Below the pieces are notes generated by a model, which was given only the letters and a program-made list of their open reading frames with translations, ran no database searches and was not told the DNA's origin. 64,000 nucleotides of DNA, from contig JBCCEW010000026.1 in the NCBI GenBank assembly GCA_039030075.1, positions 1 through 64,000 of the forward strand, given 5' to 3'. A program made the position numbers and the translations under genes. Positions 53,487 to 61,914 of this stretch are shown one piece after another; position 1 is the first letter of the stretch; every line of letters starts with the position of its first letter. Source of the DNA: Myxococcota bacterium (GTDB lineage Bacteria; Myxococcota_A; UBA9160; SMWR01).

Positions 53487-54164
53487 CTAGGGCGTATCGC
53501 GGAGGCCGTTGCGCCCGCGTCGCTTGCGGCGGCGGCGCTGGTTGCGCTCGATGATTTCGACGACTTCTTCGATGTCGTCGGTGACGTGGAACAGGCGCAG
53601 GTCGCGGCGCGAGATCATGCGGTTCTTCAGCGGCTGGTCCTCGAGCCAGGTGATCAGCCCTTCCCAGAACTCGGAGCCGTAGAGGATCACCGGGAACTCG
53701 TGGATCTTCCCGGTCTGCTTCAGCGTGAGCGCCTCGAAGATCTCGTCCAGGGTGCCGAATCCCCCCGGCAGCCCGACGAACGCGCAGGCGTACTTCACGA
53801 ACATCACCTTCCGCGCGAAGAAGTAGTTGAAGTTGATGATCGTGTCGGCGTACTCGTTCGGCTCCTGCTCGAAGGGGAGCCGGATGTTCAGGCCGATCGA
53901 GCGCCCGTCGCCGCGCTGGGCGCCGCGGTTGGCCGCCTCCATGATGCCGGGCCCGCCGCCGGTGATGATCCCGTAGCCGGCCTTCGAGAGCGCCTCGGAG
54001 ACCTCGACGGCCTGCGCGTAGTACGGCGAGCCGCGGCGCGCGCGGGCGCTTCCGAAGATCGAAACCGAGGGCCAGAAAGGGCGTAGGGTCTCGAAGCCCT
54101 CGACGAACTCGCCGAGGATCTTGAAGACGGTCCAGGTGTCTTTCGCGTGGCGGTCCAGGGTCAA
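53487..54164 (-). CDS. LOG-family (TIGR00730) Rossmann protein
   Basis: The 225-residue protein has SIFGSARARRGSPYYAQAVEV, the GGGPGIMEAANRGA motif and PGGFGTLDEIFEALT, the signature of cytokinin riboside 5'-monophosphate phosphoribohydrolase-like (LOG) and TIGR00730 proteins. They hydrolyse nucleoside monophosphates to base and ribose phosphate in plants and some bacteria. The N-terminal 30 residues are extra. Role here is unknown. It ends 64 bp from the end of the convergent wza-like gene. Confidence 0.93.
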   Translation of the reverse strand: MTLDRHAKDTWTVFKILGEFVEGFETLRPFWPSVSIFGSARARRGSPYYAQAVEVSEALSKAGYGIITGGGPGIMEAANRGAQRGDGRSIGLNIRLPFEQEPNEYADTIINFNYFFARKVMFVKYACAFVGLPGGFGTLDEIFEALTLKQTGKIHEFPVILYGSEFWEGLITWLEDQPLKNRMISRRDLRLFHVTDDIEEVVEIIERNQRRRRKRRGRNGLRDTP

Positions 54165-54274
54165 GCCCTCCTCAGAGAAACGTTTCGGTCGGGGTTGGCG
54201 GGTTCCTGAACACGGAACCTTCCTCGCCGGGACAGCGCGTTCAGGTCCCGGGGCGGCCGGCCGATACGCGCGAC

Positions 54275-54598
54275 ATGGCGTCCACGGGTCCCATCCATAG
54301 CTGTTACGACGACGATCCCGAGCACACCGAGGCCATCGACGGCTTCGTGCTGGCGCTCGCCGAGCGCGTCGACGAACTCCAGGACCTCGAAGCCGGCGGC
54401 GACTTCCGCAGCCTCGAGCAGCGGGCCGCGCATCTGGCCACCGACGCAGAGCGCTGCGGCTACCTCCCGCTGCGTCGCAGCGCCGAGGAGGTCGGTACGG
54501 CTGCCCAGGAGCGCAACGGCGAGATCGCCCACAAGGCCCTCGTCGAGCTGACCGACGTCGCGCGCCGAGTCCGCCAGGGGCACCGCGGCGCCCTCTAG
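54275..54598 (+). CDS. Small helical protein, Hpt-like fold possible
   Basis: The 107-residue protein is all helix by pattern. FVLALAERVDELQDLEAGGD followed by a helix with AAHLATDAERCGYLPLRRSAE resembles the four-helix Hpt bundle (the region around the phospho-His, xxHxLKGxxxxxG). Here a His is present but the Lys and Gly after it are missing and the spacing is one residue short. If it is Hpt-like it is probably not phosphorylated. ATG at 54275 is used. It sits between a LOG-family gene (divergent) and the convergent CPBP protease gene (17-bp gap). Confidence 0.6.
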   Translation: MASTGPIHSCYDDDPEHTEAIDGFVLALAERVDELQDLEAGGDFRSLEQRAAHLATDAERCGYLPLRRSAEEVGTAAQERNGEIAHKALVELTDVARRVRQGHRGAL

Positions 54599-54615
54599 CC
54601 TGCCCGCCGGGGCCC

Positions 54616-55344
54616 CTAGAGGAAGAACCACAGCGAGATCGCCTCGCCGGCGCTGTCGGTGAACTGCTCGTCGAAGAGCAGGACGAAGAAGAAGATCGCG
54701 CCGTTGGTGACCGCGTGCACGAGCACGAGCGGGGCCAGGTGTTTCCGGTAGTAGAACCAGAGCATCGTCAGCAGTGACCAGCCGAACATGATCCCCCACT
54801 CCCAGCTCACGTGGCTGAAGACGAAGTAGATCATGACGACGATGAAGCTGCGCCAGCCGAACTTCGCGATCGGCACCTTGCGGAAGTCGCCCTTGCGGTC
54901 GAAGACCTCGACGAAGCGCATCAGCCAGCTCCGGACGAAGAGCTCCTCGACGAAGGGCGTGACCCCGAAGTAGCCGACGCCCCGAATCGCCAGCGTGACG
55001 GCCACGCCGGCCTCGCCCAGCTGGAAGCGATCGAAGCCCGCGTCTTCGGGGCGGAGGCTGTCCCAGGCCACCAGGGGCACCATCCAGAGCCCGGCGCCGA
55101 CCAGCCCGACGACGATGTCTGCGACCGCCAGAGCGCCCCAGCGGGCTCCGCGCAGCTCCGGGTACGCCCCGCGGAGCCAGAAATACGTGAAGAACCCGAG
55201 CGGCGCCGCGACCTTCAGCGTCAGGAAGAGCGGCTGGAGGACCTCCGGGGCCCGGGCGCCGATCTCGACGAGCAGCAGGAACGCCAGCATCGGGTACCAG
55301 TACGGCCCCCAGCCACTGCTGCGTTTCTTCGCGTCTTCCGCCAC
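54616..55344 (-). CDS. CPBP-family membrane protease related to exosortase-associated CAAX type
   Basis: A 242-residue protein with about 6-7 hydrophobic helices. FVEELFVRSWLMRFV has the EExxxR motif of CPBP (Abi) proteases, FVFSHVSWEWG the first His and LVHAVTNGAIF the final His/Asn. These three and the size match TIGR03008, the CAAX-prenyl-protease-related group found with exosortase systems. In that setting it may process sorted proteins, but no exosortase is in the window. GTG at 55344 follows GGAGGG, which decides the start. It is a second trace of a PEP-CTERM system next to the fragments at 2 and 14622. Confidence 0.83.
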   Translation of the reverse strand: MAEDAKKRSSGWGPYWYPMLAFLLLVEIGARAPEVLQPLFLTLKVAAPLGFFTYFWLRGAYPELRGARWGALAVADIVVGLVGAGLWMVPLVAWDSLRPEDAGFDRFQLGEAGVAVTLAIRGVGYFGVTPFVEELFVRSWLMRFVEVFDRKGDFRKVPIAKFGWRSFIVVMIYFVFSHVSWEWGIMFGWSLLTMLWFYYRKHLAPLVLVHAVTNGAIFFFVLLFDEQFTDSAGEAISLWFFL

Positions 55345-55501
55345 GCCCTCCGCACCCTCCCCTAGGCCAGGCGGGCGCAAGTTAGTCCATCCCCGGACCG
55401 GGGGCCCAGGGGGACGACGCACGCGCGACCGGCGGTTGCAGCCCCGCGCGAGCCTTCGAGAACCGCCTTCCACGTGGAACGGGAACGCCGCGGGTTGCCC
55501 T

Positions 55502-55993
55502 CTACGCGGAAGGCGACGACGGCTCGGCGCTCAACCAGACCGCGATCTCGAAGGGCTCCCCCTCGACCACGCCCCCGATCCGCCGGCCCGCATAGTCGGG
55601 CCAGACGATCTCGGCGTCTGCGGAATCCACGCTCGTCGGCACGCCGAGGGTGTAGCGGTGTCCCTGTTGCTCGAGACAGGCCTTTGCACCCCCGGCGACG
55701 ACGTTCGCGAGCTCTCGGGCACCGTCCAGCACGTCCTCGGGATCGAGCTCGGCCTCGCTCATCTCGAGCATCCCGGCCACCAGGCGGCGGGCCAGCTTCT
55801 CGGAGAAGGCGAGCACGAAGAGTCCCGATGAGGGGCCGCTCAGTTCCAGCGTCACGCGCACGTCCGCTCCGCCGAGCCCTTCGCAGGACTCCGAACGCGC
55901 TGGATCGAAGGTCAGGCGCAGCGAGGCCATCGCCTCGAAGACCGACTCCGAGATCTCGAAAAACGCGGTGGCGAGGTGTTCCGGCGTGCTCAT
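55502..55993 (-). CDS. cheX: CheX/CheC-type phosphatase-like protein
   Basis: The 163-residue protein has the CheX fold pattern and the catalytic motif DGARELANVVAGGAKACLE (about residues 90-110), with the Glu and Asn of the ExxN phosphatase signature. GTV/ELSGPSSGLFVLAFSEKLA and VPTSVDS match flanking strands. It would dephosphorylate CheY-type receivers. It is the last gene of the chemotaxis operon, with its ATG overlapping the HDOD stop by 4 bp. Confidence 0.86.
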   Translation of the reverse strand: MSTPEHLATAFFEISESVFEAMASLRLTFDPARSESCEGLGGADVRVTLELSGPSSGLFVLAFSEKLARRLVAGMLEMSEAELDPEDVLDGARELANVVAGGAKACLEQQGHRYTLGVPTSVDSADAEIVWPDYAGRRIGGVVEGEPFEIAVWLSAEPSSPSA

Positions 55994-56892
55994 GCGGTGC
56001 CTCCGGCCACCTCCTGGAAGAGCAGTGAGCCTTCCTTTGCGGCCTCTTCGAACGTGGCAAGGATCTCGGGGATCGCTTCGGTCTGCATGCTCAACAGGTC
56101 CCAGGCCGCGTCGTCGAAGCGATCCAGGTGACCTTCGCACGAGGCACCCTCGTCAACGCGGTGGGCGATCCAGTCCGCCAGGTGGATCAGCGCGGCCTCC
56201 TCCCGGAGTTCGGGAGGGGCGAACCGAGGGTGGTGGTGCCAGCGCGCGAGCTGAGCCACGCGATCGGGCAGATTCCACGACCGCAAGACGACCTCGCCGA
56301 CCTCTCCGTGGCTGAAGCCGAGGTGTCGACGCTCGGTCTCGTAGAGTGGTGCTCCCTCCCGCTCGCTCGCCTCGAGCACGTCGCGGTACCGATCCCCCGC
56401 TTGGCGAACCAACACCAGGACGCCGATGTCGTGGAGCAACCCGGCGATGAAGACTCGGTCGAGCTGTGGGGATCCCGCACAGCTGCGGCCGCGCCCGGCC
56501 TCGAGCAGCCGATCGGCGGCGATCGCTGTCGTGAGGGAGTGCTGCCAGAACGCTTCGTAGTCGAAGCCGTCCGCGTCGCGGAACTCCCGAACCACGGAGA
56601 TCGTCAGCAGGAGTTCCCGGACCGAGCCCGTGCCGAGGCGTCGCACGGCCTCCACGAGATCCTCGACGGGCGCACCGCCCCGGTACAACGGACTGTTGGC
56701 AATCTGAAGGATCCGCGCGGCGACGCCGACATCGGTCGCGACGTGGTCGGCCACGGCGTCGAGCGGTGCGCCGGAATCGATCGCGCGCAAGGTCTCGCCG
56801 ACCGCCGCCGGTAGCCCAGGAAGCGTCTCGATCTTCCCCAGGAACGCGAGGACCTCCGGGGCGACTCTTCGATCGCCGGCGTCCATCGTCAT
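55990..56892 (-). CDS. HDOD-domain signalling protein
   Basis: The 300-residue protein has one HDOD domain (about 15-210): LPGLPAAVGETLRAID, then TDVGVAARILQIANSPLY, and the HD-like LLHDIGVLVLV that keeps only part of the metal site. The C-terminal helix set continues to about 285. HDOD proteins act in signalling networks without known catalysis and often sit in chemotaxis clusters. ATG at 56892 overlaps the CheR stop and its own stop overlaps the CheX start. Confidence 0.92.
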   Translation of the reverse strand: MTMDAGDRRVAPEVLAFLGKIETLPGLPAAVGETLRAIDSGAPLDAVADHVATDVGVAARILQIANSPLYRGGAPVEDLVEAVRRLGTGSVRELLLTISVVREFRDADGFDYEAFWQHSLTTAIAADRLLEAGRGRSCAGSPQLDRVFIAGLLHDIGVLVLVRQAGDRYRDVLEASEREGAPLYETERRHLGFSHGEVGEVVLRSWNLPDRVAQLARWHHHPRFAPPELREEAALIHLADWIAHRVDEGASCEGHLDRFDDAAWDLLSMQTEAIPEILATFEEAAKEGSLLFQEVAGGTA

Positions 56893-57746
56893 GCCGCTCC
56901 TCCCTCGCGCAGGTAGTAGACCGACCCCTCGAGAGACTCGACCGAGAACGCCTCGGACACGCCGTGCAACGACTCGGCGCCGCCCAGCAGCAGCCCGCCG
57001 CCGGGTCGGATCGTGGTCTCGAGCCGCGCAATGACGTCCCGACGCAGCTCGTTCGCGAAGTAGATCAGCACGTTGCGACAGAACACGAGGTCCATCGTCC
57101 CCAGTGCCGAGAAATCGTCCGCCAGGTTGCGACGCTCGAAGGCGACCATCTGCCGGATCTCGGGGCGCACTTCGAGCGCGTTTCCCCGTGTCGAGAAGTA
57201 TCGCTCGCGCGCGTCCTCGGAGAGTCCACGCTTCGCGGCAAAGGCGTCGTAGCGCCCCGCCACCGCGGAGAAGATCGCAGAGGGAGAGATGTCCGAACCC
57301 AGGATTTCGAAACACGTCGCGTCGACGGGATCGTCCTGACGCGCGAGCCACCCCGCGACGGTCATCGCGACCGAGTAGGGCTCCTGGCCGGTCGAGCACC
57401 CGGCGCACCAGATTCGGATCTTGCCCGAGGCGCCATCGCGAAGCCGCTCGACGAAAATCGGCAGGAACACGTCCTCGAGGACGCGCCACGGGCCGTCGTC
57501 GCGAAACCACAGGGTCTCGTTGGTCGTCATCGCGTCGACCAGGCGCTCGCGCCACAGCGAGGCCTCGGGCCCCGACAGGTGCGCGAGAAGTGAGCCGTAG
57601 CTCTCCAATCCTTCCGACGTGACCAGGTCCGCCAGTCGCGTCTCGATCAGGTACGACTTGTCGGCAGCGATCGCGATCCCGGTCTCGCGTTGCAGGTACG
57701 CGCGCAGATCGTCGAACTCGGCGTCGCTGAGGTTCGGGGCACTCAT
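56889..57746 (-). CDS. cheR: Chemotaxis methyltransferase CheR
   Basis: A 285-residue SAM-dependent methyltransferase that methylates Glu residues of chemoreceptors. The N-terminal four-helix domain (about 5-75) is followed by the catalytic domain with TTNETLWFRDD, CAGCSTGQEPYSVAM (SAM site), DISPSAIFSAV and FCRNVLIYF. The ATG at 57746 overlaps the cheB stop (ATGA), and the stop overlaps the HDOD start. Starts upstream lie inside cheB. Confidence 0.97.
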   Translation of the reverse strand: MSAPNLSDAEFDDLRAYLQRETGIAIAADKSYLIETRLADLVTSEGLESYGSLLAHLSGPEASLWRERLVDAMTTNETLWFRDDGPWRVLEDVFLPIFVERLRDGASGKIRIWCAGCSTGQEPYSVAMTVAGWLARQDDPVDATCFEILGSDISPSAIFSAVAGRYDAFAAKRGLSEDARERYFSTRGNALEVRPEIRQMVAFERRNLADDFSALGTMDLVFCRNVLIYFANELRRDVIARLETTIRPGGGLLLGGAESLHGVSEAFSVESLEGSVYYLREGGAA

Positions 57747-58810
57747 GCGGGGTCGCCGCTCGCGAGCGCCTCGAGGCGCTCTCCGATGGCGTCGAGAGCG
57801 AGCACTTCGTCCACGACCCCGAGTTCCAACCCCGAGCGAGGGATACCCCACACGACGCTGCTCGCCTCGTCCTGTGCGAGGCAGTAGCTCGTGCTCGCCT
57901 CTTTCGTCGCCTGCACGCCGTGGGCACCGTCGGTCCCCATGCCGGTGAGCAACACGCTCAACACCGGCCGATCCACACGCCGGGCCGTCGATCGCAGGAA
58001 ACGATCGATCGAGGGGCGGCCACCGTTCTCCGGCTCCCCCTCGAAGATCCGCAGGGTGAACTCGCCCTCCTCCCCGGCCCGGGGCCCGAGTTCGAGGTGG
58101 CGACCGCCGGGAGCGACGTAGACCCCACCGGCCCGCGCGCGGTCACCGGGCTGCACCTCTCGGACGGGCAAGGCGCAATCGGCGTTGAGCGAAAGGGCGA
58201 GCGAGCTCGTGAACCCCTCGGCCATGTGCTGGATCACCACGATCGGGAGCGGGAACGAAGGCGAGAGCGACGACAACACCGTCCGAAGTGCGCGCGGCCC
58301 CCCGGTCGAGACCCCCATCACGACCAGCTCGGGGGTCTCGGACAGCGATCCGGACCGCGGTTCGGGTGCGACAGGGCGCGGCTCGGACTCGGCCGCCGAC
58401 ACTGGCTGCGCCGTGCGGGCCGCCAGCGCGCAGCGGACGACCCGTTCCAGGGCGCGTACCAGGCGATCCTCTTCGGACGGGTGGTTCGGCTTGCGGATCA
58501 CTTCGACGGCGCCGAGCGCCAGCGCCTCGACCGCGCGGCGCGCCTGGGAGGTCGCCGACAACAGCGCGACCGGAAGCGCCGGGGCGCGTTCCTGGAGTGC
58601 CTTCAGCGCTTCGAGGCCGCCCTGCTCGGGCAGCTCGACATCGAGCAGCACGAGATCGACGGGCCGGTCCTCGAGCTCCGCGAGGAGTTCCCGACGACTT
58701 GCCGCCTCAGCCACGACCTCGACGGACTCTTGGCCCGCCAGCATGCGTCGCACCAACGCTCGACTCGTCGAACACTCGTCCGCCACTGCGACCCGCACCG
58801 GGTCCGCCAT
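57743..58810 (-). CDS. cheB: Chemotaxis methylesterase/response regulator CheB
   Basis: A 355-residue protein with a receiver domain (Asp in VLLDVELP, early acidic DE, Lys in VIRKPN) and a CheB esterase domain (about 155-345) with Ser in GVSTGGPRALR, His in VIQHMAEGF and Asp in LLTGMGTDGAHG. It removes methyl groups from receptors in response to CheA phosphorylation. It starts 37 bp after the MCP stop and overlaps cheR by 4 bp. Confidence 0.97.
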   Translation of the reverse strand: MADPVRVAVADECSTSRALVRRMLAGQESVEVVAEAASRRELLAELEDRPVDLVLLDVELPEQGGLEALKALQERAPALPVALLSATSQARRAVEALALGAVEVIRKPNHPSEEDRLVRALERVVRCALAARTAQPVSAAESEPRPVAPEPRSGSLSETPELVVMGVSTGGPRALRTVLSSLSPSFPLPIVVIQHMAEGFTSSLALSLNADCALPVREVQPGDRARAGGVYVAPGGRHLELGPRAGEEGEFTLRIFEGEPENGGRPSIDRFLRSTARRVDRPVLSVLLTGMGTDGAHGVQATKEASTSYCLAQDEASSVVWGIPRSGLELGVVDEVLALDAIGERLEALASGDPA

Positions 58811-58847
58811 CTGCCCCTCCCTCTCCGAGGTCCCCGGTTTCCTCGAC

Positions 58848-61364
58848 CTAGACCCGGAAGGCGGCGACGAGTTCGTGCAGGCGGGTGGCCAGCGCGCTCA
58901 TCTCGCGTGACGCGTCATCGACCCGAGAGGCGCCGCTCGCCGTGCCCTGCACCCCTCGGCTCACCTCTTCGATGCTCGTCGAGACACTGCGGGCACCGAC
59001 CGAGGCTTCACTGGCACTGCGGGAGATCTCGTTCGATCCCTTGGAGAGTTCCTCCGCATTCTTGGCAACCTCTGTGGCACCCTTCGAGCACTCTCTCACA
59101 TTCTGGTTCACCACCGTGGCCGCCTCCGCAGCCGAGCCCACCTCCGACGCGATACTGGCCGCGGCGCTGCGCTGGGCGGCGACCGAAGCCGCGATCTCCT
59201 GAGAGATCTCGTTGATCTCGTCGATCACGGAAACGATCTCCTGGATCGCCTCGACGGAGCTCTGGGTGGTGCCCTGCATGTCCTCGATGCGGGCTCGGAT
59301 CTCGTCGGTCGCTGACGCCGTCTGCTTCGCCAGCTCCTTGACCTCGTTCGCGACGACGGCGAAACCGCGGCCCGCCTCTCCCGCCGAAGCGGCTTCGATC
59401 GTGGCGTTCAGGGCCAGCAGGTTCGTCTGTTCGGCAATGTCGTTGATCACGCCCACGACCTTGCCGATCTCCTGGGCCGAATCGCCCAGCCGACGCACCG
59501 TGTCGTTCGTGTGCTTCGCCGACTCCGCGGCACGGGTCGCAATGTCGGCTGCCTGTCCCGAGCTCTGGGCCACCGAGCCGAGCGAGGTGCTCATGTCCTC
59601 GACCGCGCCCGCCACCGAGTTCACCGATCCGGCCATGGAGTTCACGTTCTCCGAGACGGTGGAGAGGTTCGTGGACATCTCTTCCACCGCCGCTGCCACG
59701 TTCTGAACGTTCGTCGAAGACTGCTCGACGGCAGCGGCCACCGTGGCGATGTTCGAGGTCATCTGTCCGGTGGAACTCGCCACCGAATTCGTCTCCTCGC
59801 TCATCCGCGAGATCTCCGAAGCCATCTCGCCCGCAACGCCGGTGAGCTCCTCTGTGGACCCGCTCAATCGCTCGCCTTGGCCTTTGATCTCACCGAGGCC
59901 GGAGCGAAGGATCTCGAGGAGCTCGCGGAAGCGTCCTGCCAGCCTTCCGATCTCATCGTCCGAGTCGACCAAGGGCGGCTTCGTGAGATCGCCCGCGGCG
60001 GCGTGCTCCATCGACTCGAGCATCTCGTTGATCGGGCGCTTCAAGGTCGCCGTGATCCTGCGCGCGAAGAGCACGATCAGGATGCAGGCGCCCACCATCA
60101 CACCACCGGCCCATTGGAGCAGGCCCCGCTCCGCCGCTGCGGTCAGCGCATGCAACTCATCGATCGCGGCGAATGCCTCTTCGGTTCCGACCTCCGCGAC
60201 GATCGCCCAGCGCTGTCCAGCGAGTTCCACCGGCGCGAAGGCCGAAACGACCTGCCCGCCGTGATAGGCCTCGATGACCGCGACATCGTCCTCCCCAGCC
60301 AGCGCCTGCCGGGTGCTCTCGGTCTCGACGCTCCCCTGCTCCGGCCGCCGGTACGACGCGACGACCGAGCGATTCTCCGGGTCGCGGTACGAGTCGGAGC
60401 GCATCTTGCCGTCGGGTCCCACGAGGTAGACCTCGCCGGTCTCGCCGAGGCCGGCCCGGGCGCTCATCACCTCGGTGATGCGATCTAGCGGCATCTGGAA
60501 GATCGCGACCCCGATCTTCTTGCCCCCGTCGAAGATCGGCGACGCGATGAAGCTCGCCGGCGCCTCGTAAGAGGGCGGATACTGGGCGAAGTCGAAGAGC
60601 GCGAAGGCGTCCGGGCGCACGGCACCATTCGCCGCGCGGAAGGCCTCGCCGAAGTTGGTCTGGGCGTACGCGCCCGAGAGCAGCGACGTCGTGTAGTCGA
60701 GCTCCTTGAACACGGAGTAGACGATGTCGCCTGTGTCGGGTGCGACCAGGAAGATGTCGTAGTAGCCGAAGCGCTCGAGGTAGCTCCGGATCGCCGGGTG
60801 ATAGCGCGCGTGCAGATCGTGGTATCGCGCGCGGCCGCTCGGGCGATCCATCCGGTGCTTCGACCCGAGAGGGTGCGGGTTGGCTCGGATGTAGGCGTGC
60901 TGGAGGGCAACGGAATCGTCGTCAAGCTGGGCCACCCAGCCCGCGGCCGAAGAGCCCTGCCCGTTCTGCTTCCGGTACTCCGTGTCGAACTCGCCGGTGT
61001 AGTAGGTGGCGAGCTCGATCCGCATCGCGTCGATGTCGAGATCCGCACCGTCGCGGTAGGCGTCGAACGCGACCCGGAACTCGCGCATGGCGTCGACCAC
61101 CATCGGATCTTCGCTGAAGGTGACGACCTGGTCCTCGATCGTGTGGAAGTAGCGCTCGATCGACGCCTTCTTCTCGTCGCGCAACGCCACGAGTTTCGCT
61201 TCGACTTCGCTGCGTAGCGCGCCGCTGGCCAACGCGGCCTCGGCCTCGAGAGCGCTGCCGCCGCGCTGGTAGCTGATCGCGATGGCGACCACGAGCGGTA
61301 CGATTCCCGCGATCAGGAACGGCGCGATCAGGCTTCGCGTCAGGATCTCGAAGAGTCTCTGCAT
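58848..61364 (-). CDS. Methyl-accepting chemotaxis protein with dCache sensor
   Basis: The 838-residue receptor has TM1 (about 12-32), a large periplasmic dCache-type domain (about 40-390; for example [21 protein letters not shown] and [20 protein letters not shown]), TM2 (about 410-430), HAMP and a long signalling domain whose tip is [21 protein letters not shown]. No CheR-docking pentapeptide is seen at the C-terminus (it ends LVAAFRV). The start is put at ATG 61364, one base after the CheW stop, because GAGGGA stands just before it; an in-frame ATG 18 bp upstream is the alternative. Ligand is unknown. Confidence 0.95.
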   Translation of the reverse strand: MQRLFEILTRSLIAPFLIAGIVPLVVAIAISYQRGGSALEAEAALASGALRSEVEAKLVALRDEKKASIERYFHTIEDQVVTFSEDPMVVDAMREFRVAFDAYRDGADLDIDAMRIELATYYTGEFDTEYRKQNGQGSSAAGWVAQLDDDSVALQHAYIRANPHPLGSKHRMDRPSGRARYHDLHARYHPAIRSYLERFGYYDIFLVAPDTGDIVYSVFKELDYTTSLLSGAYAQTNFGEAFRAANGAVRPDAFALFDFAQYPPSYEAPASFIASPIFDGGKKIGVAIFQMPLDRITEVMSARAGLGETGEVYLVGPDGKMRSDSYRDPENRSVVASYRRPEQGSVETESTRQALAGEDDVAVIEAYHGGQVVSAFAPVELAGQRWAIVAEVGTEEAFAAIDELHALTAAAERGLLQWAGGVMVGACILIVLFARRITATLKRPINEMLESMEHAAAGDLTKPPLVDSDDEIGRLAGRFRELLEILRSGLGEIKGQGERLSGSTEELTGVAGEMASEISRMSEETNSVASSTGQMTSNIATVAAAVEQSSTNVQNVAAAVEEMSTNLSTVSENVNSMAGSVNSVAGAVEDMSTSLGSVAQSSGQAADIATRAAESAKHTNDTVRRLGDSAQEIGKVVGVINDIAEQTNLLALNATIEAASAGEAGRGFAVVANEVKELAKQTASATDEIRARIEDMQGTTQSSVEAIQEIVSVIDEINEISQEIAASVAAQRSAAASIASEVGSAAEAATVVNQNVRECSKGATEVAKNAEELSKGSNEISRSASEASVGARSVSTSIEEVSRGVQGTASGASRVDDASREMSALATRLHELVAAFRV

Positions 61365-61365
61365 G

Positions 61366-61914
61366 TCATCCCTCTTGGGCAATCGCCTCGGGTAGCCCCG
61401 TGGCGGCGAATCGTTCGTAGACAGCGTCGTCGGCGGAGAGCAGCGGCTTCGGGTTGAGGATCCCGAGCGCGCTCGATCGGGTCTTGCAGACCCCCACCAC
61501 GTATGGCGCAGCGCGAGCCGAGAGGTTTGCGGGCGGCGCCTCGAGGTCGCTCCGGCTCGGCGTCACGATGTCGGTGATGCGATCGACGAGGAAGCCCATC
61601 TTGTCGTCGGCGATCTCGCCGTCCATGAACTCGGCCGTCGTCTTCAGCACCACGAGGCGGCTGCTCGCTGTGATCTCGCGCCGCGGTGCCCCGAGCCGCA
61701 CCCCCAGATCGACCACGGTCACGACCTGGCCGCGGAGGTTCACGAGCCCGCGCAGGTAGGAAGGCGCCCGGCGCACGGGGGTGAGATCGAGCTGCTGATT
61801 CACCTCGCGGACGAATCCAATCGGAATCGACAGCAGGTGCCCGGCCACCTCGAACCCGACCAGTCCGCTCCGCGCGAGGCGCAGGATGTCGTCGCTCGCG
61901 TTGGGCAGCGTCAC
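61366..61914 (-). CDS. cheW: Chemotaxis adaptor CheW
   Basis: A 182-residue CheW-type protein with [38 protein letters not shown] (the NLRG signature) and the second-half [11 protein letters not shown]. It joins receptors to CheA. GTG at 61914 overlaps the cheA stop (GTGA) and is the fitting start, since the frame upstream runs in cheA. The stop is one base before the receptor ATG. Confidence 0.95.
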   Translation of the reverse strand: MTLPNASDDILRLARSGLVGFEVAGHLLSIPIGFVREVNQQLDLTPVRRAPSYLRGLVNLRGQVVTVVDLGVRLGAPRREITASSRLVVLKTTAEFMDGEIADDKMGFLVDRITDIVTPSRSDLEAPPANLSARAAPYVVGVCKTRSSALGILNPKPLLSADDAVYERFAATGLPEAIAQEG

